From Nocardioides sp. S5 (GTDB lineage: Bacteria; Actinomycetota; Actinomycetes; Propionibacteriales; Nocardioidaceae): a DNA stretch of 64,000 nt. The stretch spans positions 4,092,001 through 4,156,000 of the forward strand of contig NZ_CP022296.1 of the NCBI RefSeq assembly GCF_017310035.1, written 5' to 3'. The position numbers and the translations under genes were made by a program. This document shows, in pieces, positions 1 through 7,407 of the stretch (the stretch's first letter is position 1; each line of letters opens with the position of its first letter). The notes under the pieces are model-generated. The model was not told the DNA's origin. It did not search any database and worked only from the letters and a program-made list of their open reading frames with translations.

Positions 1-445
1 GGAGCCCGTCGTAGCGAGCGAGCGCGGCCATCGTGTCGTCCGAGGTGCGGAAGGAGTTCATGAACATCAGCGGCAGCGTCGCGTCGTACTGCTGGCGCAG
101 GTGCAGCACCTGGCGGGCGATGATGTCGAGGAAGCTCAGGCCGCGCCTCACGCACAGCAGCGACTTGGCGCGGTCCATGCCCATCGACGTGCCGAGCCCG
201 CCGTTGAGCTTGATGACGGCCGTCTTGCGGATCGCCTCCGCAGCCACGTCGTCGGCGACCTCGACGTCGTCGAGCGCCTCCATGTCGAGCGGCTCGATCG
301 AGTCCTCGGCGATCATGCCGGTCTCGCCGTGCTCGAGGAGACGGTAGTAGTGCGCGAACGTGTCGATCGCGACCTCGTCGACGCCTGCGTTGCGCATCTT
401 CTCGCGCGCCAGGTCGAGGCCGCGGCCGTTGCCCTTGCTTGCCAT
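1..445 (-). CDS. UTP--glucose-1-phosphate uridylyltransferase (N-terminal part)
   Basis: Only the first 148 codons are in the window; the gene continues past the left edge. The enzyme would make UDP-glucose from UTP and glucose 1-phosphate in the cytosol, feeding cell-wall and polysaccharide synthesis. Residues about 80-95 (LNGGLGTSMGMDRAKSL) are the nucleotide-binding loop of the UDPGP family, the eukaryote-like type rather than the short bacterial GalU type. The ATG ends at 445, 22 bp from the divergent folate gene, so their promoters must share sequence. The family call is firm; the rest of the protein cannot be judged. Confidence 0.85.
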   Translation of the reverse strand, partial: MASKGNGRGLDLAREKMRNAGVDEVAIDTFAHYYRLLEHGETGMIAEDSIEPLDMEALDDVEVADDVAAEAIRKTAVIKLNGGLGTSMGMDRAKSLLCVRRGLSFLDIIARQVLHLRQQYDATLPLMFMNSFRTSDDTMAALARYDGL

Positions 446-455
446 GCTTCGATCG

Positions 456-461
456 TAGGCT
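456..461 (+). promoter_or_regulatory. -10 box TAGGCT, leaderless start of the folate cyclo-ligase
   Basis: TAGGCT matches TAnnnT and is followed by 6 nt and then the GTG at 468. No ribosome binding site precedes the GTG. The spacing predicts transcription starting at or next to the start codon. Inference from spacing only. Confidence 0.5.
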
Positions 462-467
462 GCTCAC

Positions 468-1085
468 GTGGACGGGCACGACTGGGGCGACGCGACGATC
501 GCCAAGGGCGCGCTGCGCGACCAGGTGCTGGCGGCCCGGCGACGCCGCCCGCTCGACGCCGGCGCGGAGCACGCGGCCGCCCTCGCGCAGGTCGCGCTGG
601 GCTGGGACGCGGTGCGTTCGGCGGCCACGGTGGCGGCGTACGTCTCGGTCGGCAGCGAGCCCGGCACCGGCCTCCTGCTCGACGCGCTCGTGGGCGCCGG
701 CAAGCGGGTGATCGTCCCGGTGCTCCTGCCCGACAACGACCTCGACTGGGCGGCGTACGCCGGACCGGGGTCGCTCGCCGCGGCGACGCGCGGGCTCCTC
801 GAGCCCTCGGGACCGCGGCTCGGCGTCGATGCGGTCCGCACCGCCGACGTCGTCCTCGTGCCCGGCCTGGCCGTCTCCCCCGCCGGCGACCGGCTCGGGC
901 GCGGCGGCGGGTCGTACGACCGGGCGCTGGCGCGGGTGCCCGCCGGGACGCCGGTGGCCGTCGTGCTCCACGACGACGAGGTCGGGCTCTCCGTCCCGAC
1001 CGACCCCCACGACGTGGCGGTGGGGTTCGCGCTGACGGGGGCGGGGGTCGTGGTCCTGGGTTCGGGATCCCCGGCCACCCGGTGA
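468..1085 (+). CDS. 5-formyltetrahydrofolate cyclo-ligase
   Basis: A 205-residue protein that would convert 5-formyl-THF to 5,10-methenyl-THF using ATP, a folate salvage step in the cytosol. The family signature GRGGGSYDRAL lies near residues 143-153, preceded by the usual VLVPGLAVSPAGDRL strand. The length is normal for the family. The GTG start at 468 lacks a Shine-Dalgarno sequence and sits 6 nt after a TAGGCT -10 box. The last seven or so codons and the TGA are made of the left arm of a palindromic repeat (1064-1151), so the C-terminal tail is probably repeat-derived rather than conserved. Confidence 0.9.
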   Translation: MDGHDWGDATIAKGALRDQVLAARRRRPLDAGAEHAAALAQVALGWDAVRSAATVAAYVSVGSEPGTGLLLDALVGAGKRVIVPVLLPDNDLDWAAYAGPGSLAAATRGLLEPSGPRLGVDAVRTADVVLVPGLAVSPAGDRLGRGGGSYDRALARVPAGTPVAVVLHDDEVGLSVPTDPHDVAVGFALTGAGVVVLGSGSPATR

Positions 1086-1151
1086 AACTGGAGCCTCACC
1101 CCCGAAACTTCGCACCGGAACCTCGAGATTCCCCGGGTAGCCGGGGATCCC
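1064..1151. repeat. Palindromic intergenic repeat, copy 1 (possible two-way terminator)
   Basis: The ends are a 19-bp inverted repeat: left arm at 1064-1082 begins GGGATCCCCGG, right arm at 1133-1151 ends CCGGGGATCCC, with 18 of 19 positions pairing. The core at 1088-1150 aligns with 27061-27123 at about 53 of 63 positions by hand. It lies between two convergent genes and contains the stop of the left one. The arrangement suits a two-way terminator, but the conservation between distant copies points to a dispersed repeat family. Confidence 0.75.
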
Positions 1152-1159
1152 TCAAGCGG

Positions 1160-3826
1160 TCAGCCCGCCGGCGTCAGCACCAACCGGTCCTCGGCCGCCT
1201 CGTCTACGGCCTCGCGGCTGTAGGCCCAGGGCAGGGTCTCGCCGTCGACGTAGAGCTCGGTCTGGTCGGTGTAGTGCGACGACGCCGGGTGTCCGGAGAC
1301 GCCGGTGAGGTTGATCCAGCGCGAGTCGTCGAAGTCCGCGAGCGAGACCACCATGCGCATCGACGGCGCGGCGGTCACCTCGTAGCCCTCGGCGGCGTTC
1401 CACGACGTGGCGTCGACGATCGAGGAGCCGCCGCCGACCTGCCAGCCGTCGCGGTTGAAGAGGCGCTCGACCGGCGCGATGCCGGACTCGCCGAGGGTCG
1501 CGTGGCGCAGGTTCATGCGGTGCAGCCGGCCCCACGTCCACAGCCGCGGGTCGCGCGCCTGGCGCCGCGTCATCTCGTCGCGGGCAGCGATCATCGCGGC
1601 GCGGAGGATGTCGTCGCGCGTCTCCACCTCGTCATCGGTGCCGGCGTCGTCCCACCACGGTCCGGCGGGCTCGGTCAGCATCCGGCCGACCACGGTGAAC
1701 CACCGGTCGCCGCCGTCGGGCCAGGTCCGCACGCGCAGCTCGTCGTGGAAGGTGAGCTCGAGCAGGTTGGCCCACACGACGTTGAAGTACGCCGCCGGCG
1801 CGCTGTCGGCCGGCGACGAGCCGTCCCAGTCGCGCAGCAGCCGCTGGGCGTTGCGGTAGTAGGGGTTCGGCAGGTCCTGGATGTCGAGCAGGTAGGGCAC
1901 CAGCGTCTCGGCCATCGGGTTGGCCGTGTCGAGCTGGAGGTCCACCATCTCCTCCACCGACAGCTCGCCCTCGTCCTCGAGCACCTCGCGGATGCGGGTC
2001 GAGCGGTAGCCGTAGTCCCAGTCGCGGGTCAGCAGGTAGGGGTAGTCCTCGTCGACGACCGCCTGGTTGGCGGTGACGATGAAGCCCTCCTCGGGGTCCA
2101 GCACGCTCGGCAGGCCGTCGAAGGGGATGTAGTCGCCGGTCCAGTCGTTGGCGCTGATCCACCCCTCGACCGGCATCGTGCCGTCGTTGCCGCCGCGACG
2201 GATCGGGATCCGGCCGGGCGCCTGGTAGCCGATGTGGCCCTCGCGGTCGGCGTAGACGAGGTTCTGCGCGGGCACCGCGAAGTCGGCGGCCGCCGCGCGG
2301 AACTCGTCCCAGTCCGACGCACGGTTGAGCGCGAGGATCGCGTCGGCGGTGGGTGCGGGGTCGAGCGCGGTCCACGCGAGCGCGACGGCGTACCCGCTGC
2401 CGCGCTCGCCCGGCTCGTCGGTCGGGGCGTTGGCGCCGACGGTGGCGAACTCCGTGGACACGTCGCTGATGAGCGGGCCGTGGACGGTCTCGCGCACCCG
2501 CAGCTCGACGTCGTCGGCGCCGCGGACCTCGATGGTCTCGGTGCGCACCCGCAGCGGCTCGGTGGCGCCGTCGCGGACGTAGAGGTCGTCGCCCTCGGTC
2601 TGCTCGAGGAACAGGTCGGTGACGTCGGGCCCGAGGTTGGTGAAGCCCCACGCGATGTCGGCGTTGTGACCGATGATCACGCCGGGCACGCCGGAGAAGG
2701 TGAAGCCCGAGGTGTCGAGGGTGCAGTCGGGCGAGGCCTCGCGGCAGTGCAGGCCCATCTGCATCCAGATGCCGGGCTGGCTGATGCCCAGGTGCGGGTC
2801 GTTGGCGAGCAGTGGCTGGCCGGTGGCGCTGTGCTCGCCGTCGACGACCCACGAGTTGCTGCCGATGCCGCGACCCTTGCCGACCAGCTCGGGCATCGCG
2901 GCCACCCGGTCCTGCACGCGCTCGAGTGCCTCGACCACACCACGGGGGTACGCCGGGCGGCGGGGGTTGCGGGTCGCGTTGGCGGTGGCGTTCTGCTCGA
3001 AGACGCCGTCGACGACACCGCCTCCGGAGACGATCGGCGGGTGCGCCTCGGCGTCGTAGGCCGGCCACAGCTGGGCGACCTCCGCCTCGCTGTGGTCGAG
3101 GGACAGCAGCACCCGGTCGACCTCGGCCTCCATGTTGCCGCGCAGGTCCCACGCCATCGCCTTGAGCCAGGCCAGCGAGTCGACCGGCTGCCACTCCTCG
3201 GGCGTGTAGTCGAGGCCGGTCAGGCCCAGGATGCTGTACTCCGCCGCGAGCTCGGAGGGCGAGCGGTCCTCGATGTAGGCGTTCACCCCCTCGGCGTACG
3301 CCGTCAGCGCGGCGCGCGTCGCGGGTTCCAGCAACGGCCACTCCTGCTCCGCGACCCGGCGCCAGCCCATGGTGCGGATGAAGCGGTCGGTCTCGAGGCT
3401 GTCCTCGCCGAAGATCTCCGAGAGCCGGCCGGCCGTGACGTGGCGGCGGAAGTCCATCTCGAAGAAGCGCTCCTGCGCGTGGACGAAGCCCTGCGCGCGC
3501 ATCAGGTCGTCGTCGGTGTCGGCATAGACCTGCGCGATGCCGTGCGCGTCGCGCACGACCTCGACCGACGCCGACAGCCCGGGGACCTCGAGCTCGCCCT
3601 CGGTCTGCGGCAGCGGACGGCGTACGACCCCGACGACCGCCGCGGCCAGCACGAGCAGCACCAGGACCAGGCCGACCGCGGTCCAGGCCGTCCAGCGGAC
3701 CGCCCGCGGCGCGCGCCGGAACGCCTGCCACCGGTGGGACCGGGGCCGGTCGGCGGACTGGTCGGCGGACTGGTTGGCGGACTGGGGCGCAGGGGTGGGT
3801 GACGGGTCGCTCATCGCGCTGCCCAT
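1160..3826 (-). CDS. Penicillin acylase family protein
   Basis: A roughly 888-residue Ntn-hydrolase of the penicillin amidase family, expected to cleave amide bonds of acylated substrates (penicillins, acyl-homoserine lactones or peptides; the substrate cannot be told). Residues 45-70 form a hydrophobic anchor, placing the enzyme on the outer membrane face. The beta-chain start SNSWVVDG places the catalytic Ser at about residue 323, as expected for autoprocessing after a spacer; the nearby LLANDPHLG is also typical. Two ATGs compete (3826 and 3814); the later follows a CACAAT -10-like box at leaderless spacing and may be the true one. The N-terminus carries a QSA(N/D) repeat. Confidence 0.88.
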   Translation of the reverse strand: MGSAMSDPSPTPAPQSANQSADQSADRPRSHRWQAFRRAPRAVRWTAWTAVGLVLVLLVLAAAVVGVVRRPLPQTEGELEVPGLSASVEVVRDAHGIAQVYADTDDDLMRAQGFVHAQERFFEMDFRRHVTAGRLSEIFGEDSLETDRFIRTMGWRRVAEQEWPLLEPATRAALTAYAEGVNAYIEDRSPSELAAEYSILGLTGLDYTPEEWQPVDSLAWLKAMAWDLRGNMEAEVDRVLLSLDHSEAEVAQLWPAYDAEAHPPIVSGGGVVDGVFEQNATANATRNPRRPAYPRGVVEALERVQDRVAAMPELVGKGRGIGSNSWVVDGEHSATGQPLLANDPHLGISQPGIWMQMGLHCREASPDCTLDTSGFTFSGVPGVIIGHNADIAWGFTNLGPDVTDLFLEQTEGDDLYVRDGATEPLRVRTETIEVRGADDVELRVRETVHGPLISDVSTEFATVGANAPTDEPGERGSGYAVALAWTALDPAPTADAILALNRASDWDEFRAAAADFAVPAQNLVYADREGHIGYQAPGRIPIRRGGNDGTMPVEGWISANDWTGDYIPFDGLPSVLDPEEGFIVTANQAVVDEDYPYLLTRDWDYGYRSTRIREVLEDEGELSVEEMVDLQLDTANPMAETLVPYLLDIQDLPNPYYRNAQRLLRDWDGSSPADSAPAAYFNVVWANLLELTFHDELRVRTWPDGGDRWFTVVGRMLTEPAGPWWDDAGTDDEVETRDDILRAAMIAARDEMTRRQARDPRLWTWGRLHRMNLRHATLGESGIAPVERLFNRDGWQVGGGSSIVDATSWNAAEGYEVTAAPSMRMVVSLADFDDSRWINLTGVSGHPASSHYTDQTELYVDGETLPWAYSREAVDEAAEDRLVLTPAG
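3748..3783. repeat. Three 12-bp tandem repeats in coding sequence
   Basis: GGTCGGCGGACT occurs three times in direct succession (the third copy has one change). On the minus strand it encodes the QSAN/QSAD run near the N-terminus of the penicillin acylase family protein. Such in-frame units change length easily; no function is implied. Confidence 0.8.
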
Positions 3827-3933
3827 TGTGCCGTACCATTGGCAGTCGAAGAGTCAGAGTGCCAGCGCGTCGCGCGGCCCCGACCGATCGCCGTTCCAGC
3901 TCCACGAGGCCAGATTCCCTAGAGGATTGCCAC

Positions 3934-4242
3934 ATGCCCACCTATCAGTACGCCTGCACCGAGTGCGGGCACTCCTTCGAGCAGTTCCAGAGCTTCAGCG
4001 AGGACGCGCTGACCGTCTGCCCCGAGTGCGACGGCAAGCTGCGCAAGCTCTTCAACGCCGTCGGCGTGGTCTTCAAGGGCTCCGGGTTCTACCGCACCGA
4101 CAGCCGCAGCACCTCCGCGTCGTCGACGCCGGCGTCGACGACCTCCTCGTCGTCGGCCTCGGACTCCTCGTCCACCTCGAGCAGCTCGTCGTCGACCTCG
4201 TCCACCTCGTCGTCGTCCTCCAGCTCGTCGTCCTCGGACTGA
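3934..4242 (+). CDS. FmdB family zinc ribbon protein
   Basis: A 102-residue protein whose first 50 residues are the FmdB-type zinc ribbon: MPTYQYACTECGHSFE followed by a second CxxC (VCPECDG) about 25 residues on. FmdB-like proteins are small putative regulators of unknown mechanism. The second half, after about residue 58, is an almost pure Ser/Thr/Ala tail ending in Asp, encoded by repetitive TCG/TCC codons, so its length may differ between strains. The start is chosen because the zinc ribbon begins directly at this ATG. Confidence 0.85.
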   Translation: MPTYQYACTECGHSFEQFQSFSEDALTVCPECDGKLRKLFNAVGVVFKGSGFYRTDSRSTSASSTPASTTSSSSASDSSSTSSSSSSTSSTSSSSSSSSSSD

Positions 4243-4282
4243 CCCCTGTGGAGAGGCCGAGCGGGCACCGCCCGCTCCGGCC

Positions 4283-4288
4283 TAGCGT
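4283..4288 (+). promoter_or_regulatory. -10 box TAGCGT, leaderless start of the SAF gene
   Basis: TAGCGT is followed by 6 nt and the ATG at 4295; there is no ribosome binding site in between. This is the leaderless spacing seen at several genes in this window. Confidence 0.45.
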
Positions 4289-4294
4289 CGGGGG

Positions 4295-4927
4295 ATGCTC
4301 CCGGGACTCCCGCCGACCAGGCGTCGGCTGCGCGCGGTACGCCATCAGCTGAGGCGTCGCCGCCGGCTGCTCGCCGCCGCGCTGACCGCCGTCGCGGTCC
4401 TCGGCGTGCTGCGCGCGCTCGCGCCGCCCGAGCCCGACACCCTCGAGGTGCTGGTGGCCGCGCGCGACCTGCCCTCGGGCACCCGGCTCGACGACGGTGA
4501 CCTCGTCGCGCACGACTGGCCGCAGGACCTCGCGCCGCCCGACGCCGCGACGAGCGCGCTGGGCCGCGTGCTGGCCGCGCCGCTCGGCCGGGGTGAGGTG
4601 CTCACGGACGCCCGCGTCGTCGGGCCGGGGCTCGCGCTGGCCGAGCCGGGGCAGACGATCCTGCCGGTGCGGTTGCCCGACGCGGGGATGGCGACCCTGC
4701 TCCAGCCGGGTGACGAGGTCGACCTGGTGGCCACGGACCCCGGCACCGGCGCCTCGAGCATCGTGGCGCGGGAGGTGACCGTCCTCGCCACGCCCCGCGG
4801 CGTGCCCGACGGACCTGCGGGCGGCGCAGGCGGCGCGCTCGTGGTGGTCGGCACGTCCGCGACCGAGGCGATCGACATCAGCAGCGCGGCGCTGTCGCAT
4901 TTCGTGACGGTCTCCTGGACCCGCTAG
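4295..4927 (+). CDS. SAF domain protein, CpaB/RcpC-like
   Basis: A 210-residue protein with a basic N-terminus, one membrane anchor at about residues 24-42 and a SAF domain at about 50-115 (VLVAARDLPSGTRLDDGDL), followed by a beta-rich RcpC-like region (TILPVRLPDAGMATLLQPGDEVDLVAT). This layout is that of the Flp pilus assembly protein CpaB/RcpC. No other pilus genes are nearby, so a true role in a Flp/Tad pilus is uncertain; stand-alone copies are common in actinobacteria. Confidence 0.75.
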   Translation: MLPGLPPTRRRLRAVRHQLRRRRRLLAAALTAVAVLGVLRALAPPEPDTLEVLVAARDLPSGTRLDDGDLVAHDWPQDLAPPDAATSALGRVLAAPLGRGEVLTDARVVGPGLALAEPGQTILPVRLPDAGMATLLQPGDEVDLVATDPGTGASSIVAREVTVLATPRGVPDGPAGGAGGALVVVGTSATEAIDISSAALSHFVTVSWTR

Positions 4928-4975
4928 CGTGACCCGCGTCCCGGCCTCTCGGGGCCATCTACGAGGGAGACACAC

Positions 4976-5326
4976 ATGAGTGGTTTCAAGGCTTTCATCC
5001 TCAAGGGCAACCTGATCGAGATCGCCGTCGGTCTCATCATGGCCCTGTCGTTCGCAGCGGTGACGACCACGTTCACCGAGTGGCTCACCGGCCTGCTGCC
5101 GGTGTCCGATGACATCTTCAGCGGCGAGGTCGGCTCCTTCGGTGCGTTCCTGAACGCCGTCATCGCCTTCCTGATCCTCGCAGCGGTCGTCTACTTCTTC
5201 GTGGTGGTGCCCTACACCAGGGCGAAGGAGCGCTTCTTCCCGAGCGAGGAGCCCGGCACCCCCGCCGACGTCGCGGTGCTCGAGGAGATCCGCGACCTGC
5301 TCAAGGCCCGCGGCGGCAACGTCTGA
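4976..5326 (+). CDS. mscL: Large-conductance mechanosensitive channel MscL
   Basis: A 116-residue membrane channel that opens under membrane tension to release solutes during osmotic downshock. The N-terminal helix (SGFKAFILKGNLIEIAVGLIM) leads into TM1 with the small-residue pore lining; TM2 lies at about residues 58-80 (FLILAAVVYFFVVVPY), followed by the charged cytoplasmic helix. The length is slightly short but normal for the family. It is followed at once by a strong terminator hairpin, so it ends its transcription unit. Confidence 0.9.
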   Translation: MSGFKAFILKGNLIEIAVGLIMALSFAAVTTTFTEWLTGLLPVSDDIFSGEVGSFGAFLNAVIAFLILAAVVYFFVVVPYTRAKERFFPSEEPGTPADVAVLEEIRDLLKARGGNV

Positions 5327-5348
5327 CCCGCACCACCCGCGTACGGCC

Positions 5349-5381
5349 GAACGGCCCGTCCCCAATGGGGGCGGGCCGTTC
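5349..5381 (+). terminator. Terminator hairpin after mscL
   Basis: GAACGGCCCG pairs with CGGGCCGTTC, with three more C:G pairs inside and a short AAT-centred loop. It begins 22 nt after the mscL stop. As is usual for such GC-rich genomes there is no long T run. The convergent LCP unit ends just beyond it, so it may work from both sides. Confidence 0.8.
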
Positions 5382-5396
5382 GTCGTGGTCGGATGC

Positions 5397-5588
5397 TCAG
5401 CCGTGGTGCGGCGGCACCTGGCTGCGGTACCAGTCGTCACCCTTGCCTGCAGTGTCCTCGCGGGCGTCGCGGTCGTCGCTGGTCTGTTCGGGTACGCCGT
5501 CGCCGAAGACCGCAGCCAGGCGGCGGCGACGCTGCCAGTCCGGCTCCTGCTCGGGAGCGGGGCGGTCGGTGCCGTCGGAATCCCTCAC
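5397..5588 (-). CDS. Small conserved-looking protein downstream of LCP gene
   Basis: A 63-residue, highly charged protein without membrane segment or signal. Its GTG start overlaps the TGA of the LCP gene (GTGA), the sign of translational coupling. The C-terminus DDWYRSQVPPHHG looks like a short conserved peptide signature, and the body is polar (QRRRRLAAVFGDGVPEQ). I do not know its function. From its position a role with the LCP wall-ligase is possible (inference). The coupling and the C-terminal motif are why I treat it as a real gene. Confidence 0.6.
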   Translation of the reverse strand: MRDSDGTDRPAPEQEPDWQRRRRLAAVFGDGVPEQTSDDRDAREDTAGKGDDWYRSQVPPHHG

Positions 5589-6847
5589 GCGCAGACTCCC
5601 GGGACGGGCTCCGGCTCCGTGGTCGCCGGGGCCGAAGGGGTCGCGGTCTCGCTGGGCGACGCCGTCTCCGTCGGGGTGTAGGTCGGCGTGGCGGAAGGCG
5701 TCTCGGTCCCGCTCTCCGTGGGCGCCGCGGTGCCGGCTGGCGTCTCCGAGGACGTGCTGGGCGGCTCAGCGGTGACAGCGTTCCCGGACAGCAGGCGCGC
5801 CGGGATCTCCTTGTCCTCGTTGATGAGCTCCCAGATCTCGGTGGCCTGCTCGGTCCAGAAGACCCGCCCACTGAATTCGGAGTCCGTGGGGTAGTACTCC
5901 GTCGGCAGCGTCACGAACTGCACCTTGTCGAGGCCGATGCTCTGCAGCTGCATGGCGATCTTGCCGATCCGGGTCACCGAGTCGAGCTCGGTGTCGGTCG
6001 TCAGCGACTTGGTGGCAGCGTCGAGGAATCCGACGACCTTGTCGAGACGCGTGAGGGTGCCGGCCGACTTCACCTTGCGCACCAGTGCGGCGATGAAGGT
6101 CTGCTGGCGCCTGATGCGGGAGATGTCGTTGCGTTGAGCCAGCTCGCCGACCGAACGGGCCCGGACGTAGTCGAGCGCCTCGTCCCCGGTCAGCACCGAC
6201 GGGTCGCCCGCCGGGACGAAGATCCCGTGCTTGCGGTCAACGAGGTCCTCGGGCACACAGACCGGCACTCCGCCGACGGCGTCGACCATGTCGCCGAACC
6301 CGTTGAAGTCGACGACCACGAAGTGGTCGACGAAGACGTCGGTCTCGGTCTCGAGCTGGTCGACGGTGCACACCGGACCGCCGATGCCATAGGCGGCGTT
6401 CCACATCACCTCGGTCGCCGCAGCGGACTCGCCGTCGTTGCACTCGGGGCGGTCGACGATGGAGTCGCGCGGGATGGAGACGGCGTAGGCGCGCTCGCGG
6501 TCGGCAGACAGGTGCACGAGGATGGTCGTGTCGGAGCCGCCGCCGCCCTCACCGTCGATGGCGTTGCCGGCGCCCTCGCGGGTGTCGTCGCCCATCACCA
6601 GGATGTTGAGCGGCTCGCCGTTGCCCCGGTAGACCTTCTCGGGGCGATCCCCACCGAGCGCGTCCAGTGAGACGCCCTCGATGTTGCCGTTGAGGTGTCG
6701 AACGAAGTAGATCGTGCCGAGCCCGGTGATGAGCGCCAGGACCAGGGCACTGACGAGGATCACTCGTCCGACGGTGTGCTTGCGCGCGACCTTGCCCTTG
6801 CGCTTGGGCGCGCCGACAGGAGCCTCCGGACGTGACTCATCCGACAC
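5585..6847 (-). CDS. LCP family protein (LytR-CpsA-Psr)
   Basis: A 420-residue membrane-anchored protein: basic N-terminus, one TM helix at about residues 28-48, then the extracellular LCP domain with the phosphate-binding arginines in DDTREG (about 87-92) and PRDS (about 127-130). LCP enzymes transfer lipid-linked glycopolymers such as arabinogalactan or teichoic acid onto peptidoglycan. The last 60 residues are a Ser/Thr/Pro-rich tail. The GTG start at 6847 is preceded by AGGGGAG at good spacing. A small protein is translationally coupled behind it. Confidence 0.92.
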   Translation of the reverse strand: MSDESRPEAPVGAPKRKGKVARKHTVGRVILVSALVLALITGLGTIYFVRHLNGNIEGVSLDALGGDRPEKVYRGNGEPLNILVMGDDTREGAGNAIDGEGGGGSDTTILVHLSADRERAYAVSIPRDSIVDRPECNDGESAAATEVMWNAAYGIGGPVCTVDQLETETDVFVDHFVVVDFNGFGDMVDAVGGVPVCVPEDLVDRKHGIFVPAGDPSVLTGDEALDYVRARSVGELAQRNDISRIRRQQTFIAALVRKVKSAGTLTRLDKVVGFLDAATKSLTTDTELDSVTRIGKIAMQLQSIGLDKVQFVTLPTEYYPTDSEFSGRVFWTEQATEIWELINEDKEIPARLLSGNAVTAEPPSTSSETPAGTAAPTESGTETPSATPTYTPTETASPSETATPSAPATTEPEPVPGVCA

Positions 6848-6938
6848 GGGGCTCCCCTTGTGGTTCGAGAAGATGGACTGACCGGGTCTGAACCTACTTC
6901 ACCCCGGCAAGATTTCCCGCTCCCGCGAGCGAGCGGCG

Positions 6939-7346
6939 TCAGCCGTGGCGCGCACCGAGCAGGCCGATGAACTCGTCGGCCATCTCGAGCTGGCGGACCA
7001 GGCGCGCACGACGCTCGGTGGCGTCCGTGCGCACGTCGGCGATCCGCTGCTGCGCCGCAGCCCGGTCGCTCTCGTCGGCCTCCGGGTCGCCGAGGACCTC
7101 CAGGTCGGACATCACGGCCTTCATCTCGTCGAGGCTGAAGCCGAGCGGCTTCATGCGCCGGATGACGAGGATCTTGTCGACGTCGGACTCGGTGTAGAGG
7201 CGGAAGCCGCCGTCGGTGCGACCCGACGGCTGGAGCAGGCCGACCTCCTCCCAGTGGCGCAGGCTGCGCAGCGACAGCTCGGTGCGGGCCGCGACCTCGC
7301 CGATGTGCATGACGACGTCCGTCGTCTCGCCTGCCCCCTGGGCCAT
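6939..7346 (-). CDS. MerR family transcriptional regulator
   Basis: A 135-residue regulator with the MerR winged helix near the N-terminus (HIGEVAARTELSLRSLRHWEEVGLL, about residues 14-38) and a long dimerisation helix. It has no cysteines, so it is unlikely to sense thiols or soft metals by the classic route. The ATG at 7346 is preceded by AGGAG. It is divergent from the SulP transporter, and the 61-bp gap holds a perfect MerR-type palindrome, so it most likely controls both itself and the transporter. The effector is unknown. Confidence 0.85.
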   Translation of the reverse strand: MAQGAGETTDVVMHIGEVAARTELSLRSLRHWEEVGLLQPSGRTDGGFRLYTESDVDKILVIRRMKPLGFSLDEMKAVMSDLEVLGDPEADESDRAAAQQRIADVRTDATERRARLVRQLEMADEFIGLLGARHG

Positions 7347-7375
7347 CGCGGTCTCCTGTCGCTCGAGATTCGAAC

Positions 7376-7397
7376 CCTACCCTCACGTAAGGGTAGG
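7376..7397. promoter_or_regulatory. MerR-type operator between merR-like gene and sulP-like gene
   Basis: CCTACCCT and AGGGTAGG form a perfect 8-bp inverted repeat around a 6-bp spacer. The -10 boxes of both divergent genes (TAGGTT at 7394-7399 on plus, TAGGGT at 7374-7379 on minus) overlap the ends of the palindrome. This is how MerR proteins sit on the elements they regulate. Which gene is activated cannot be told. Confidence 0.7.
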
Positions 7398-7407
7398 TTT
7401 TCCCCTC

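Noticed and set aside
101..3802. A 1233-codon open frame on the plus strand
   Set aside because: It is antisense to the penicillin acylase family gene and crosses the folate gene; its product is low-complexity Arg/Gly/Val sequence without motifs. In such GC-rich DNA the frames opposite real genes often lack stops. The same holds for 18070-21714, 27463-29481 and 58639-62064.
4084..4239. Ser-rich low-complexity tail as a separate repeat element
   Set aside because: It is in frame with the FmdB zinc ribbon and ends at its stop; such Ser-rich tails are common in these proteins.
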